Shown here: positions 19,001-26,748 of the stretch, in pieces
How positions within the stretch are numbered: the stretch's first letter is position 1
How the letters are laid out: each line of letters starts with the position of its first letter
DNA from: UKL13-2 sp031430555
Lineage (GTDB): Bacteria; Pseudomonadota; Gammaproteobacteria; Burkholderiales; Usitatibacteraceae
DNA length: 64,000 nucleotides
Assembly: GCA_031430555.1 (NCBI GenBank)
Contig: JANPBQ010000105.1
Span: 5,747 to 69,746, forward strand
Reading direction: 5' to 3'
Notes under the pieces: generated by a model
The model's input: only the letters and a program-made list of their open reading frames with translations
What the model was told of the DNA's origin: nothing
Databases searched by the model: none
Position numbers and translations under genes: made by a program

Positions 19001-19660
19001 TTTGATGGTTCGCATGTCGGTATTACCGGCCGACACTTGGCTGCGGCCGGTCACCACCACATTGCCGATGCCATCCACGGCGATCGCGATTCCCTGATCG
19101 GCACTGTCGGCGTATGCCTCGCTGAAACTCTTGTTCCAAATTTCGGCACCCGTTGCGCCGTTGTATTTGATGGTGCGGATATTGACGCCGCCCACGACGT
19201 CGCGGCTGAAACCGGTAATCACCACATTGCCAATGGCATCGGTCGCCAGCGCGAGTCCGGCATCATCACCATTGGCTGACCCGTTATAGGTTGTCGTCCA
19301 CAGCACGGCCCCCGTCGCGCCGTTGACTTTGTAGGTAACGATGTCATTGTTGGTGCCGTTTGATGCGCAACCGGTGACAAACATATTGCCCGAGCTATCG
19401 ACCGCTCGGCGATAGGCGGCGCGCGGCAGCGCATCGCAAAACGGACTGGCATCGCCAACATAGGTCGCGTAGGCACTCTTGCTCCAGGCCAGCGTCTGCG
19501 AGTGGCCAGAAGGTGCCGCAAGCAAAGTGAATAAAGATACCAGCCCGAATATCGCGAAGGCGAGTCGACGAAACACCGTGTGCGTCAAGAATGGATAGCT
19601 CTCGCACGGAATTTGGCCGTCACAGATCGCAGGAGAAATTTCGCGCTTGCGTTCAGCCAA
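16046..19660 (-). CDS. Large exported SBBP/delta-60-like repeat protein with FN3 and dockerin-like domains
   Basis: This protein of about 1204 residues is built mainly of some fifteen repeats of 55-65 residues. Each has a 'DxxGNVVVTG' strand and a closing 'MRTIKYNGATGAEIWN' type motif, as in SBBP/beta-propeller repeat proteins. A fibronectin type III domain follows (about 941-1030), then a beta-rich linker. The C-terminus (about 1145-1204) has 'SVNAADISSVKARIG' and 'DVDASGVIGPTDLTLVKAR', a duplicated Ca-binding pattern like type I dockerins. A signal peptide is clear ('LAFAIFGLVSLFTLLAAPSGHSQ'). The start is uncertain: TTG 19660 has GAGAG upstream, but TTG 19588 would give a normal-length signal. 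The role is probably surface or secreted; the ligand is unknown. Confidence 0.8.
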   Translation of the reverse strand: MAERKREISPAICDGQIPCESYPFLTHTVFRRLAFAIFGLVSLFTLLAAPSGHSQTLAWSKSAYATYVGDASPFCDALPRAAYRRAVDSSGNMFVTGCASNGTNNDIVTYKVNGATGAVLWTTTYNGSANGDDAGLALATDAIGNVVITGFSRDVVGGVNIRTIKYNGATGAEIWNKSFSEAYADSADQGIAIAVDGIGNVVVTGRSQVSAGNTDMRTIKYDGATGAEIWNVRYDGSMTDNVDAARAIAIDTDTNVIVVGTSTDSSGVANMRVIKYDSANGAEMWVKSHFSSGDGFAEGNSVAIDNLKDIVVTGTCRSGGGGSEICTFKFDGTSGTNLWTTSFTEANSNHTGRAVAIDANNNVVVTGCSGADCGGTFGISNVYMRTIKYNSMGSQLWTKFRTASGDANALAIDAVGDVIVAGYGNPGFRSMIVVKYNAMFGTETWGAPYSFSAFSGQDEAMAVAIDSSGNVLIIGKSRAANQPKEIRAIKVNGGTGVEMWNTVQPGVPTGVLPAPLPFSSKAMGVDSNGDVVVTGYHRESGTTESMRTIKYSGASGNELWNVGFKGNAISLGTNRGNALAIDAAGNVIVTGVSSDMIGGKNIRTIKYAAATGAELWNVYFDGTAAGSADEANAIAVDVSGHVIVTGVSQDASGGKNMRTVKYNGVTGNEIGTSVYESSYDDAGYSVATDAAGNVFVTGYSKDSSPFSVNIRTVKYAAGLGPQLWTASYQGPVSVGGKAFSIALDNAGNPVVAATSSDGGEFENFRTIKYDAATGTPIWNVRYDGSSSVNDSGAAVAIDSSGDVIVTGMSKEGAGPASTFTVRTLKYRGSDGVLLWSTGYAGAGGIFASGSAVALDAAKNPFVTGYSTDPAQGTNIRTIKYLGSTGAEMMNIAYNGSADSGDAGHAVVTAIGPGNAIHILGVSAEAGKPDAWIVRKLFDDSALGAPTITSAIPGNLQATIQFLPPASNGGSPIISYTVTCSGGFTNTSAASPITVTGLANDVIYNCTVTAANSFGAGPASVPIAVTPTMNPSLALMAVQSRKIHGAAGPFDLPVTYAAPIGGPAITVEPRVIGAGHKLHFQFNNAITIAGSVIVTDVNSNPIGSGSPLPSGNDVVVTVAGVPDNKRVRVSLTGVNGVLDVSASIGFLVGDVSETRSVNAADISSVKARIGQPASLANFKVDVDASGVIGPTDLTLVKARSGLTLP

Positions 19661-19728
19661 GTGGGACTCTCAACATAGCAACGGATTGAAATGACAAATG
19701 CGTCAGGACGCGTGAGGCGGCATGACGC

Positions 19729-20280
19729 TCACGCACCGCAATTCAAAAAATGCTCGCGGTAGTATTTGAGTTCTTCGATGCTTTCATAAATGTCCGCCAG
19801 CGCCTCGTGCTTGCCATGCTTCTTCATGCCCGCCATGATTTCTGGCTTCCAGCGTTTGGCGAGTTCCTTGAGCGTGGAAACATCGAGATTGCGGTAGTGA
19901 AAATAGGCCTCCAGTTTCGGCATGCCGCGCGCCATGAAACGACGATCCTGGCAAATCGAATTTCCGCACATCGGCGAGGTGCTCGCCGGAACATGCGCTT
20001 TCAGGAATTCGATCATCTGCACCTCAACCTCGGCGTCGGTGAGTGTCGATGCCTTCACTTTGTCGATCAGACCGGATTTCTTGTGGGTGGATTTGTTCCA
20101 TGCATCCATGCCGTCGAGCACGGAATCGGGTTGATGCACAACCAGCACCGGGCTTTCGGCGATCGTATTCAAATTCGCATCTGTCACGACAATCGCAACC
20201 TCAATAATGCGGTCGGATTCCGGCATCAGCCCCGTCATTTCCATATCGATCCAGATGAGATTGTTTTGATCCTGGGGCAT
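19729..20280 (-). CDS. orn: Oligoribonuclease
   Basis: Orn is the essential 3'-5' exonuclease that degrades 2-5 nt RNAs and pGpG, the product of EAL phosphodiesterases. That matters here because several c-di-GMP enzymes are encoded nearby. At 183 residues it is full length. DEDDh residues are visible: Asp12 and Glu14 in 'WIDMEMTGL', a further Asp in 'CQDRRFMARGMP', and His and Asp in 'KHEALADIYESI'. It is divergent from the Ste24-like protease with 70 bp between them, an arrangement common in betaproteobacteria. Confidence 0.96.
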   Translation of the reverse strand: MPQDQNNLIWIDMEMTGLMPESDRIIEVAIVVTDANLNTIAESPVLVVHQPDSVLDGMDAWNKSTHKKSGLIDKVKASTLTDAEVEVQMIEFLKAHVPASTSPMCGNSICQDRRFMARGMPKLEAYFHYRNLDVSTLKELAKRWKPEIMAGMKKHGKHEALADIYESIEELKYYREHFLNCGA

Positions 20281-20350
20281 GACAATCCGCGAATGCGCCT
20301 TAAAATAGAGTGATGCGCTATTTTCTCATGATTCAACGAGCCACTTTGGC

Positions 20351-21610
20351 ATGACTGCCGCCCATTTTTCCGCGATTTTTCTCGCGCTGCTGATCTTCAG
20401 CACCGGTTTCGCCGCCTACCTCTCGTGGCGGCACATCACGCATATACGCGCGCACCGCGCCGATGTCCCCGCAGAATTCAGTGGCACCATTACCCTTGAA
20501 GCGCATCAGAAAGCGGCTGACTATACGGTTGCACAGCAGCAATTGGGATTATATGAAAGCGCGGTTGATTTGGCCCTGATGGTCGCACTTACGCTAGGCG
20601 GCGGCATGTATTTCATCCATTCGCTCGCCGCGAAATGGTTCTCAGGCCCTTACACGCTGGGATTGGCGACCGTCGCAGGTTTTGCAATCGTCTCGGCAAT
20701 CGTTTCCACGCCGTTCGATCTTTACCGCACCTTCGTCACCGAGGCGCGTTTCGGCTTCAACAAAACCACCTGGCCGCTCTATTGCCTCGATGCGTTGAAA
20801 GGACTCGCTTTATCCGCCGTCATCGGCATCCCGTTGCTCCTCGTCGTTTTCTGGCTGATGGAAAAGATGGGCGCGCATTGGTGGCTGTATGTGTGGCTGG
20901 TGTGGCTCGCGTTCAGTCTTGCGATGCTCGCGATTTATCCAAACTACATCGCACCACTATTCAACAAATTCAATCCCCTCGCGGATGCATCGTTGAAAGC
21001 GCGTATCGAGGCGCTGCTCACGCGCTGCGGATTTTCGTCCAGCGGTTTGTTCGTGATGGATGGCTCGAAACGTTCCAGCCACGGCAATGCCTATTTCACC
21101 GGTTTCGGCAAAACCAAACGCATTGTCTTTTTCGATACCTTGATCGAACGTCTGACCCCGCCGGAAATCGAAGCCGTGCTGGCGCATGAGCTCGGGCATT
21201 TCAAACGCAAGCACATCGTCAAAATGATCATCGGCCAATTCGCGTTGACGTTCGTGGTGCTCGCGTTGATGGGCTGGGTGATCGACAAGCCGTGGTTCTA
21301 CGAAGGTCTTGGCTTTCCGCTGAATGGCGTGGCACCCCACGTGGCAATATCACTGCTGCTGTTTTTTCTTGCACTGCCGGCCTTCACCTTCTGGCTGACA
21401 CCGCTCGCAAGTCTGATTTCTCGCAAGCACGAATTCGAGGCGGATGCGTATGCCGTCGCCCAGACCCGCGCCGACGATCTCGTGACTGCCCTCGTCAAAC
21501 TCTATCGAGACAACGCATCGACATTGACTCCCGACCCACTGCATTCGGCGGTGTACGATTCTCACCCACCGGCATCGATTCGCATCGCGCATTTGAAGGC
21601 GGCATCATGA
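20351..21610 (+). CDS. M48 (Ste24/CAAX prenyl protease-like) endopeptidase
   Basis: This 419-residue integral membrane metalloprotease has about seven hydrophobic segments and the zinc motif HELGH at residues 279-283, followed by the third ligand region 'SRKHEFEADAYAV'. The N-terminal M48 prepeptide region is present. Bacterial Ste24 homologues have no prenylated substrates and are thought to serve membrane protein quality control. The stop overlaps the start of the pterin dehydratase gene (ATGA), so the two are coupled. The window also encodes a second M48 protease, HtpX. Confidence 0.92.
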   Translation: MTAAHFSAIFLALLIFSTGFAAYLSWRHITHIRAHRADVPAEFSGTITLEAHQKAADYTVAQQQLGLYESAVDLALMVALTLGGGMYFIHSLAAKWFSGPYTLGLATVAGFAIVSAIVSTPFDLYRTFVTEARFGFNKTTWPLYCLDALKGLALSAVIGIPLLLVVFWLMEKMGAHWWLYVWLVWLAFSLAMLAIYPNYIAPLFNKFNPLADASLKARIEALLTRCGFSSSGLFVMDGSKRSSHGNAYFTGFGKTKRIVFFDTLIERLTPPEIEAVLAHELGHFKRKHIVKMIIGQFALTFVVLALMGWVIDKPWFYEGLGFPLNGVAPHVAISLLLFFLALPAFTFWLTPLASLISRKHEFEADAYAVAQTRADDLVTALVKLYRDNASTLTPDPLHSAVYDSHPPASIRIAHLKAAS

Positions 21611-21930
21611 CGTTATCCCAAATGAAATGTGTTCCCGGCGGGCAGGCCAACGCCTTAACAGAAGCCGCCCTTGCCGATCACCTCGCCATGCTTCCCGATT
21701 GGAGCCATGTCGGCCATGAAATTCGCAAGACCTTCGTCTTCAAAAATTACCACCAGACAATGGCATTTGTGAATGCGTCTGCGTGGATATCGCACCGCGA
21801 AGATCACCATCCTGATATGTCGGTGCATTACAACAAATGCGTTGTCGCGTATTCCACCCACGATGCCGGCGGCATCACCCTCAACGATTTCATTTGCGCC
21901 GCCAAGCTCGACGCGCTGTTCAGCCTCTGA
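21607..21930 (+). CDS. phhB: 4a-hydroxytetrahydrobiopterin dehydratase (pterin carbinolamine dehydratase)
   Basis: This 107-residue protein is the usual family length. The signature 'EDHHPDM' followed by a Tyr, a His and a terminal Asp ('THDAGGITLNDF') gives the dehydratase active site. It recycles the pterin product of phenylalanine hydroxylase; in bacteria without that enzyme it may act on molybdopterin or folate intermediates. No phhA lies in the window. The ATG overlaps the protease stop by four bases and its own stop overlaps the rsgA start (TGATG), so three genes form a tight operon. Confidence 0.9.
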   Translation: MTLSQMKCVPGGQANALTEAALADHLAMLPDWSHVGHEIRKTFVFKNYHQTMAFVNASAWISHREDHHPDMSVHYNKCVVAYSTHDAGGITLNDFICAAKLDALFSL

Positions 21931-22826
21931 TGAAGGCACTCGTCACCGGCGACTTCGGTCGCGAATATTTGGCCGAACTGGAAGGCCGCACACAGCTCGT
22001 CTGCGTGCGCAAAGGCAAAAAACAGGATGTCGCGTGCGGCGACGAAGTCGAGGTGAGCATCACCAGCCCCGGCCACGCGCGCATCGACGAGATCCACGAG
22101 CGCCGCAATGTGTTGTTCCGTACCGACGCGTGGCGGCAAAAAACGCTCGCCGCCAATATCGATCAGGCCATTGTCATCGTTGCACCCCGCCCCACCTTCA
22201 GCGAAACCTTTCTCTACATGTGCCTGGTCGCCTGCGATGCCGCGCAGATCGCCCCGCTCATCATGTTGAACAAAAAGGATTTGCCGGAGTTTGAAGCCGC
22301 GCGAAAAAGCCTCGCGCATCTGGAGGAAATCGGCTACGACGTATTGCCGATGTCGGCAAAGTTCGATATCGAACCTTTGCGCGCGTACCTGCAAGGCAAA
22401 ACCACGTTGCTGGTCGGGCAATCCGGCATGGGTAAATCGCGCACGGTCAACAATCTGGTGATGCGCGATGTCGCGAAGGAAGGCGAGATTTCGGAAGCGC
22501 TCGATTCCGGCAAACACACCACTACTTATACCAGGCTATACCACCTGAATGAAGAATCCAGCATCATGGATTCACCGGGCTTGCAATCGTTTGGATTGTT
22601 TCACTTGAACGACGACGATATCGCCTTCGCCATGCCCGAATTTCGGCCCTACATCGGCACCTGCAAATTCAACAACTGCCTGCATTTGACGGAGCCCGGT
22701 TGCGCCGTGATCAAAGCCGTCGAACAGAAAAAAATCCACCCCCCGAGGATGGCGTTTTATCAGGCGTTGATTGAGCAATCACAGGAATTGCGGATTTCGC
22801 ATCCGGATTGGAAGAACAAGTCCTAG
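21930..22826 (+). CDS. rsgA: Ribosome small subunit-dependent GTPase A
   Basis: RsgA is a late 30S-maturation GTPase. This 298-residue protein has an N-terminal OB fold, then a circularly permuted GTPase order: the G4 motif NKKD at 114-117, then the P-loop GQSGMGKS at 163-170, then the G3 motif DSPG. The C-terminal zinc knuckle C-x4-C-x-H-x5-C is complete. ATG 21930 overlaps the phhB stop. The frame is open upstream but runs through phhB, so this start is well supported. Confidence 0.95.
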   Translation: MKALVTGDFGREYLAELEGRTQLVCVRKGKKQDVACGDEVEVSITSPGHARIDEIHERRNVLFRTDAWRQKTLAANIDQAIVIVAPRPTFSETFLYMCLVACDAAQIAPLIMLNKKDLPEFEAARKSLAHLEEIGYDVLPMSAKFDIEPLRAYLQGKTTLLVGQSGMGKSRTVNNLVMRDVAKEGEISEALDSGKHTTTYTRLYHLNEESSIMDSPGLQSFGLFHLNDDDIAFAMPEFRPYIGTCKFNNCLHLTEPGCAVIKAVEQKKIHPPRMAFYQALIEQSQELRISHPDWKNKS

Positions 22827-23000
22827 CAGGTTTTTTAATCCGCGTTGAAGTCATTTTCCGAGGTGCCGCAAGAGCGCCATCGGCCATGACCAAGCAAGAA
22901 CCACGCTGATCCTTGCCTGTCCGCAGGGAACTTCACGACCGGCACGAGGTCGAATCAATTAAATCGACTGATGGTCGCTCTCTATGAAGTACTGTGGTCG

Positions 23001-24083
23001 ATGATTAGAATTAAAAGAAGAACTATTTTGCGAATCCTCGTTTCCAGACTCAGATTTGCTTTGACGTTAACCGTCGCTAGCATGATGATTTTGGCGGGCT
23101 GCAGCGGTGGTAACTCGACACCGACCAATTCACCTGGCCCGCCACCAGTGCTGCAAGTCATGACCTTCACGCTCATCCCCGCGCGCGTGGTTCGTAGCGC
23201 ATTGTGTGAAGACGAAATTACCGGTCTCGGTGGCTGCGTGGGCATCAACCAGCAAGCCGAAATGCCGCGCATCATTGCCGAGAATCAGCAGTCGCCGACC
23301 AACCCGGCAGTAATCCCATTTGCACGCCGAACCGGATCGGGCGGCGATGTGCATACCGCGCAAGCGAGTGGCACACTTTATGAAATCGACAGTCACTCGT
23401 TCGCACAAACCAAATCGGGCTCCGCCGATATCGGCATATACGTCAATGGCGTCGATCTTTCTACCGCAATTCCGGCTACCAGCGTCAACCCCCTATACCA
23501 GTTCACGACCACACCGCCCGCTCAGGGTGAAGCCGACCGGCGTATCATGCCGTGGCGGGACACAGTGGTTCGCGATGTCGAGTTGTCGTTTGACCTAACC
23601 GTCAAGACGATGCAGCGCGCAAACGAGTTGGGTTACGCGCAGAGTCATCCGGTCATTGAACTCATCGATACCAAAAGCCGTCGCAACTTTTACATCACTA
23701 TAGCGGCGGCGGCAGTCTTGCCGTTGCCAACGACGCCGGAAACGGATTTTTATGGTAAAGATTTCGGCGTCGGCAATGCGATTGTTTCAACCGTTTTTCG
23801 CGACAATCCAGGATTTGGCCTGCGGATTTCCGGCACGTCGTTTTCATGCAACACACAAAACAATCCGAACGCATGTCCCGCGCTGCCGACCACATTCCGC
23901 TTTCGGCTACGCAGGCAGGATATTGCCTTTGTCGTCGCCAAGGCGCGGGCACTCGATCCCGTGCTTTCGCCTGATATTACCGACTACGCAATCGATAATT
24001 TCAGTTTCAACAACGAAGTCAACGGTGACGCGCAAGTTGGAGTGACGCTGGCCAACTACACACTGACGATATTTGATCGATAA
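23001..24083 (+). CDS. Uncharacterised lipoprotein
   Basis: From ATG 23001 the protein has 360 residues. It has a basic N-region, a hydrophobic stretch and a lipobox ending at Cys34 ('MMILAGC'), then a Ser/Thr/Pro/Gly linker. The rest looks like a globular beta-rich domain: 'YEIDSHSFAQTKSGSADIGIYVNGVDLS', 'RRNFYITIAAAAVLPLP'. I do not recognise the family. ATG 22971 is an alternative start; neither has a strong ribosome site. It stands alone between rsgA and a VOC gene and is probably anchored to a membrane facing the periplasm. Confidence 0.65.
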   Translation: MIRIKRRTILRILVSRLRFALTLTVASMMILAGCSGGNSTPTNSPGPPPVLQVMTFTLIPARVVRSALCEDEITGLGGCVGINQQAEMPRIIAENQQSPTNPAVIPFARRTGSGGDVHTAQASGTLYEIDSHSFAQTKSGSADIGIYVNGVDLSTAIPATSVNPLYQFTTTPPAQGEADRRIMPWRDTVVRDVELSFDLTVKTMQRANELGYAQSHPVIELIDTKSRRNFYITIAAAAVLPLPTTPETDFYGKDFGVGNAIVSTVFRDNPGFGLRISGTSFSCNTQNNPNACPALPTTFRFRLRRQDIAFVVAKARALDPVLSPDITDYAIDNFSFNNEVNGDAQVGVTLANYTLTIFDR

Positions 24084-24139
24084 TTTCACCGGCGACAATA
24101 TTGTCACGGCGAACGACAACAAACGAGGTGGAGAGAACC

Positions 24140-24493
24140 ATGTTCCAAGGCCTGCGCACCGTCATCTATCACGTCAACGATCTTGCCCGCGCAACGGAGT
24201 GGTACGCAAACGTCGTCGGCAAGCCGCCCTATTTTGACCAGCCGTTTTATGTCGGCTTTAACGTTGGTGGATATGAACTCGGATTGCTACCGGATGGCGA
24301 CGGCGTCGCCACGTACTGGGGAACACCAGACATAGATTTCGAGCACGCACGCTTGTTGGCGTTGGGGGCGAAACCCAATGACCCAATCCAGGATGTGGGC
24401 GAAGGCATTCGCGTCGCAACCGTGATCGATCCTTTCGGCAATGTGGTCGGCATTATTGAGAATCCGCATTTCAAGGCAGGCCAAGGCGGCTGA
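24140..24493 (+). CDS. VOC-family (glyoxalase/bleomycin-resistance-like) protein
   Basis: This 117-residue single-domain protein has the VOC beta-alpha-beta-beta-beta pattern twice: 'RTVIYHVNDLARATEWYANVVG' and a later 'VATVIDPFGNVVGIIENPHF'. It may bind a divalent metal through His (near residue 10) and the Glu of the last strand. A purine-rich AGGTGGAGAG precedes ATG 24140. Function could be a dioxygenase-like or lyase-like reaction or small-molecule binding; the sequence does not decide. It overlaps no gene and is followed within two bases by the HhH protein. Confidence 0.85.
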   Translation: MFQGLRTVIYHVNDLARATEWYANVVGKPPYFDQPFYVGFNVGGYELGLLPDGDGVATYWGTPDIDFEHARLLALGAKPNDPIQDVGEGIRVATVIDPFGNVVGIIENPHFKAGQGG

Positions 24494-24494
24494 T

Positions 24495-24794
24495 TTGAAC
24501 GTGCGCACCAAGCGGGAAAAATCCGAGCTGGAACAGATCCCAAGTATCGGGCCGAGCATCGCGGCGGATCTCATCAGCATGGGCGTCACGCGGGTGACGC
24601 AATTGAAAGGCCGCAGCCCGGAGGCCTTGTTCAAGAAACTCTGCGATATGACGGGCGGCTATCAGGATCCCTGCGTGCTCTATTCGTTTCGCTGCGCGGT
24701 GTATTACGCCTCACACGCCGAACACGAACCGGAAAAACTGAAGTGGTGGAACTGGAAGGAGCTTTCCAGCGACGCGGCGCGCGGAAAAGTCTAG
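24495..24794 (+). CDS. Helix-hairpin-helix protein, Cdd1 (pathogenicity locus) family
   Basis: This protein of about 99 residues has a helix-hairpin-helix 'EQIPSIGPSIAADLISMGV' and the conserved 'DPCVLYSFRCAVYYA' of the Cdd1 family. The C-terminus has a Trp-rich 'LKWWNWKEL'. The start is uncertain: TTG 24495 has AAGGCGG at good spacing, while GTG 24501 is possible. Family members are small, probably nucleic-acid-binding proteins of unknown role. It is closely linked to the VOC gene, so the two are likely co-transcribed. One copy of a small intergenic repeat follows 41 bp after the stop. Confidence 0.75.
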   Translation: MNVRTKREKSELEQIPSIGPSIAADLISMGVTRVTQLKGRSPEALFKKLCDMTGGYQDPCVLYSFRCAVYYASHAEHEPEKLKWWNWKELSSDAARGKV

Positions 24795-24937
24795 GCTTCA
24801 CGAGGCTCTCCGGGCAAAAATGCTTGAAACGCCGCGCCAGTGCTTGTGTTCTCCCCTTCAATTCGGCGAACTCTTTCGCGTTACTGTAGCGTGATCGTCT
24901 ATAATCCGCGACCCCCACGCGTTGCTCATTTCACGTC

Positions 24938-26200
24938 ATGCCGAAAAAAGACTACTGCGCCATCGATTTCGGCACTTCCAATTCTGCCATCGCAATTCCC
25001 GACGAAAACGGTATGCGTCTGGTTGAACTCGAGCCGGGTTTTCGCACCATGCCGACCGCCGTTTTCTACAACGCCGAAGATGATTCGAGATCTTTTGGTC
25101 GCGCCGCCGTGGCGGCCTACGTGGATGGCTACGATGGCCGCCTGATGCGCTCCATCAAAAGCATTCTCGGCTCGGATTTGATGGAGCAATCCACCGAGAT
25201 CGGCCACGGGATCGGCATCAAGTATCTCGACGTGGTGATCGGTTATTTGAAGCACTTGAAGCGCGTTGCCGAAGCGCAGCATGGCAGCACGTTGCGGCGC
25301 GCCGTCATCGGCCGGCCGGTTTGGTTTGTCGATGGCGATGCGGTGCACGACGCGAAAGCCGAGGCCTCGCTTCGCTCGGCAGCACTCGCCGCCGGTTTCA
25401 GCGAAATCGCGTTTCAATATGAACCGATTGCCGCCGCACTGGATTACGAATCGACAATTTCCAGTGAACAAATCGTGCTGGTCGCGGACATCGGCGGCGG
25501 CACGTCGGATTTTTCGCTGGTGCGCGTGAGCCCCGCGCGCCATGCCGCCATCGAGCGCCACGACGATATCCTCGCCAACCACGGCATACACGTCGCCGGC
25601 ACCGACTTCGATCAATCCGTGAATCTCGCGGCGATCATGCCGACGTTGGGCTTTGGTTCGCACGGGCCGACCGGGCGGCGCGTGCCGGGAAGCGTGTATT
25701 TCGATCTCGCCACCTGGCACTTGATCAACACCGTTTACGCGCACAACCGCGTGATCGAATTGCGCGAAATGGTCAGCATGTACGCAGACTTGGTTTTCCA
25801 TCGACGCTTGATGACCGTGGTGGCAAAGCGCCTCGGACACCATTTGGCCGCGATGGCCGAACAAGCGAAGATCGACGTCGCGTTGCAAAGCCACGCCGCC
25901 ATTGATCTTTGCGCGGTGGAGGACGGACTCGAAGCCGAATTCAACGAGGCCGAGCAGGCCAAGGCGCTTGATCAGAAGGTTGCACGAATCGTGGAGGCTG
26001 CGCGGGAAACGCTGCGGCAGGCCGATCGGGACGCGGCAGAAGTGAGCGCGGTCTATTTCACCGGCGGCTCCACCGGGCTAGGATTCCTCACCGATCGCAT
26101 CGCGGCGCAATTTCCGCACGCGGTGCGCGCGGCGGGGGATCGGTTTTCAAGTGTGGCGAGCGGACTCGCAATCTATGCGGCGCGGCGATTTGGCGGATGA
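24938..26200 (+). CDS. Hsp70-family ATPase without substrate-binding domain (YegD-like)
   Basis: The 420 residues cover only an actin-like Hsp70 nucleotide-binding domain: phosphate 1 'AIDFGTSNSAIAIP', phosphate 2 'VADIGGGTSDFSLV', and the adenosine motif 'VYFTGGSTGLGFL'. The peptide-binding domain of DnaK is absent, as in E. coli YegD. It may be a chaperone-like or regulatory ATPase. It lies alone, ending at a large inverted repeat, and faces the DUF4870 gene. Confidence 0.88.
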   Translation: MPKKDYCAIDFGTSNSAIAIPDENGMRLVELEPGFRTMPTAVFYNAEDDSRSFGRAAVAAYVDGYDGRLMRSIKSILGSDLMEQSTEIGHGIGIKYLDVVIGYLKHLKRVAEAQHGSTLRRAVIGRPVWFVDGDAVHDAKAEASLRSAALAAGFSEIAFQYEPIAAALDYESTISSEQIVLVADIGGGTSDFSLVRVSPARHAAIERHDDILANHGIHVAGTDFDQSVNLAAIMPTLGFGSHGPTGRRVPGSVYFDLATWHLINTVYAHNRVIELREMVSMYADLVFHRRLMTVVAKRLGHHLAAMAEQAKIDVALQSHAAIDLCAVEDGLEAEFNEAEQAKALDQKVARIVEAARETLRQADRDAAEVSAVYFTGGSTGLGFLTDRIAAQFPHAVRAAGDRFSSVASGLAIYAARRFGG

Positions 26201-26223
26201 CGCCTTCCATCGTTCATACATCG

Positions 26224-26292
26224 TTGTCATTCTGAGCGACGCGAAAGATTTCGCGTTTGTAACGAGATCCTTCGCGTTGCTCAGGATGACAA
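26224..26292. repeat. Intergenic inverted repeat (TTGTCATTCTGAGC type)
   Basis: Arms of 22 bp (26224-26245 and 26271-26292) pair with only two mismatches, both allowing G-U pairs. The outer sequence TTGTCATTCTGAGC ... GCTCAGGATGACAA belongs to a palindrome type found scattered between genes in many bacterial genomes. It sits between two converging genes and could act as a terminator for both. Confidence 0.8.
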
Positions 26293-26310
26293 ATTTATCA
26301 ACCGCAAAAA

Positions 26311-26673
26311 TTACTTAATCAACCTTATCGCAAACGGCACACGGAATGCCGCACCTTTGGAGGCACCGATCGCGCCCATCACGCAAAACACCAGGTGGAC
26401 GATCAAGACTGCGGCAATCACCAGCAGGCCAATGACGATGAAGGTCAAAATCACGCCGGCAAAATAGCCAATCATCATCGTGATCGACCAGTTGAGCGCC
26501 TCTTTGGATTGATCGACGATGTAGGGATCATCTTTCTTCACGAGATAAAAAATCAGGCCGGGAATAAATCCGAAAATAATCGTGCCGACCCAAATCATCA
26601 GCGCCATGTTTTTCGATTCCTGATTCGGTTCCGCACTGCTGCTTGCTGCTGGTGTTGCGGTGACTTCATCCAT
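26311..26673 (-). CDS. DUF4870 (Tic20-like) membrane protein
   Basis: This 120-residue protein has a polar, low-complexity N-terminus of about 22 residues. Three to four hydrophobic segments follow and match DUF4870: 'FGFIPGLIFYLVKKDD', the conserved 'VDQSKEALNWSITMMIGY' and 'FCVMGAIGASKGAAFRVPFAIRLI'. Its function is unknown; the family resembles the Tic20 translocon component. A Yip1-family membrane protein lies upstream on the same strand (75 bp gap), suggesting a small membrane operon. Confidence 0.85.
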   Translation of the reverse strand: MDEVTATPAASSSAEPNQESKNMALMIWVGTIIFGFIPGLIFYLVKKDDPYIVDQSKEALNWSITMMIGYFAGVILTFIVIGLLVIAAVLIVHLVFCVMGAIGASKGAAFRVPFAIRLIK

Positions 26674-26748
26674 CGTGACCTCCCTGGTTTTTAAGGTAAA
26701 AACAGCGTTAGGTTACTCCCGGCGGTGGAAATCCACCAGTGCCGGAAT

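Noticed and set aside
16427..19097. Long plus-strand open frames opposite the repeat protein
   Set aside because: They are rich in His, Arg and Cys and follow the repeat period of the minus-strand gene, so they are shadows.
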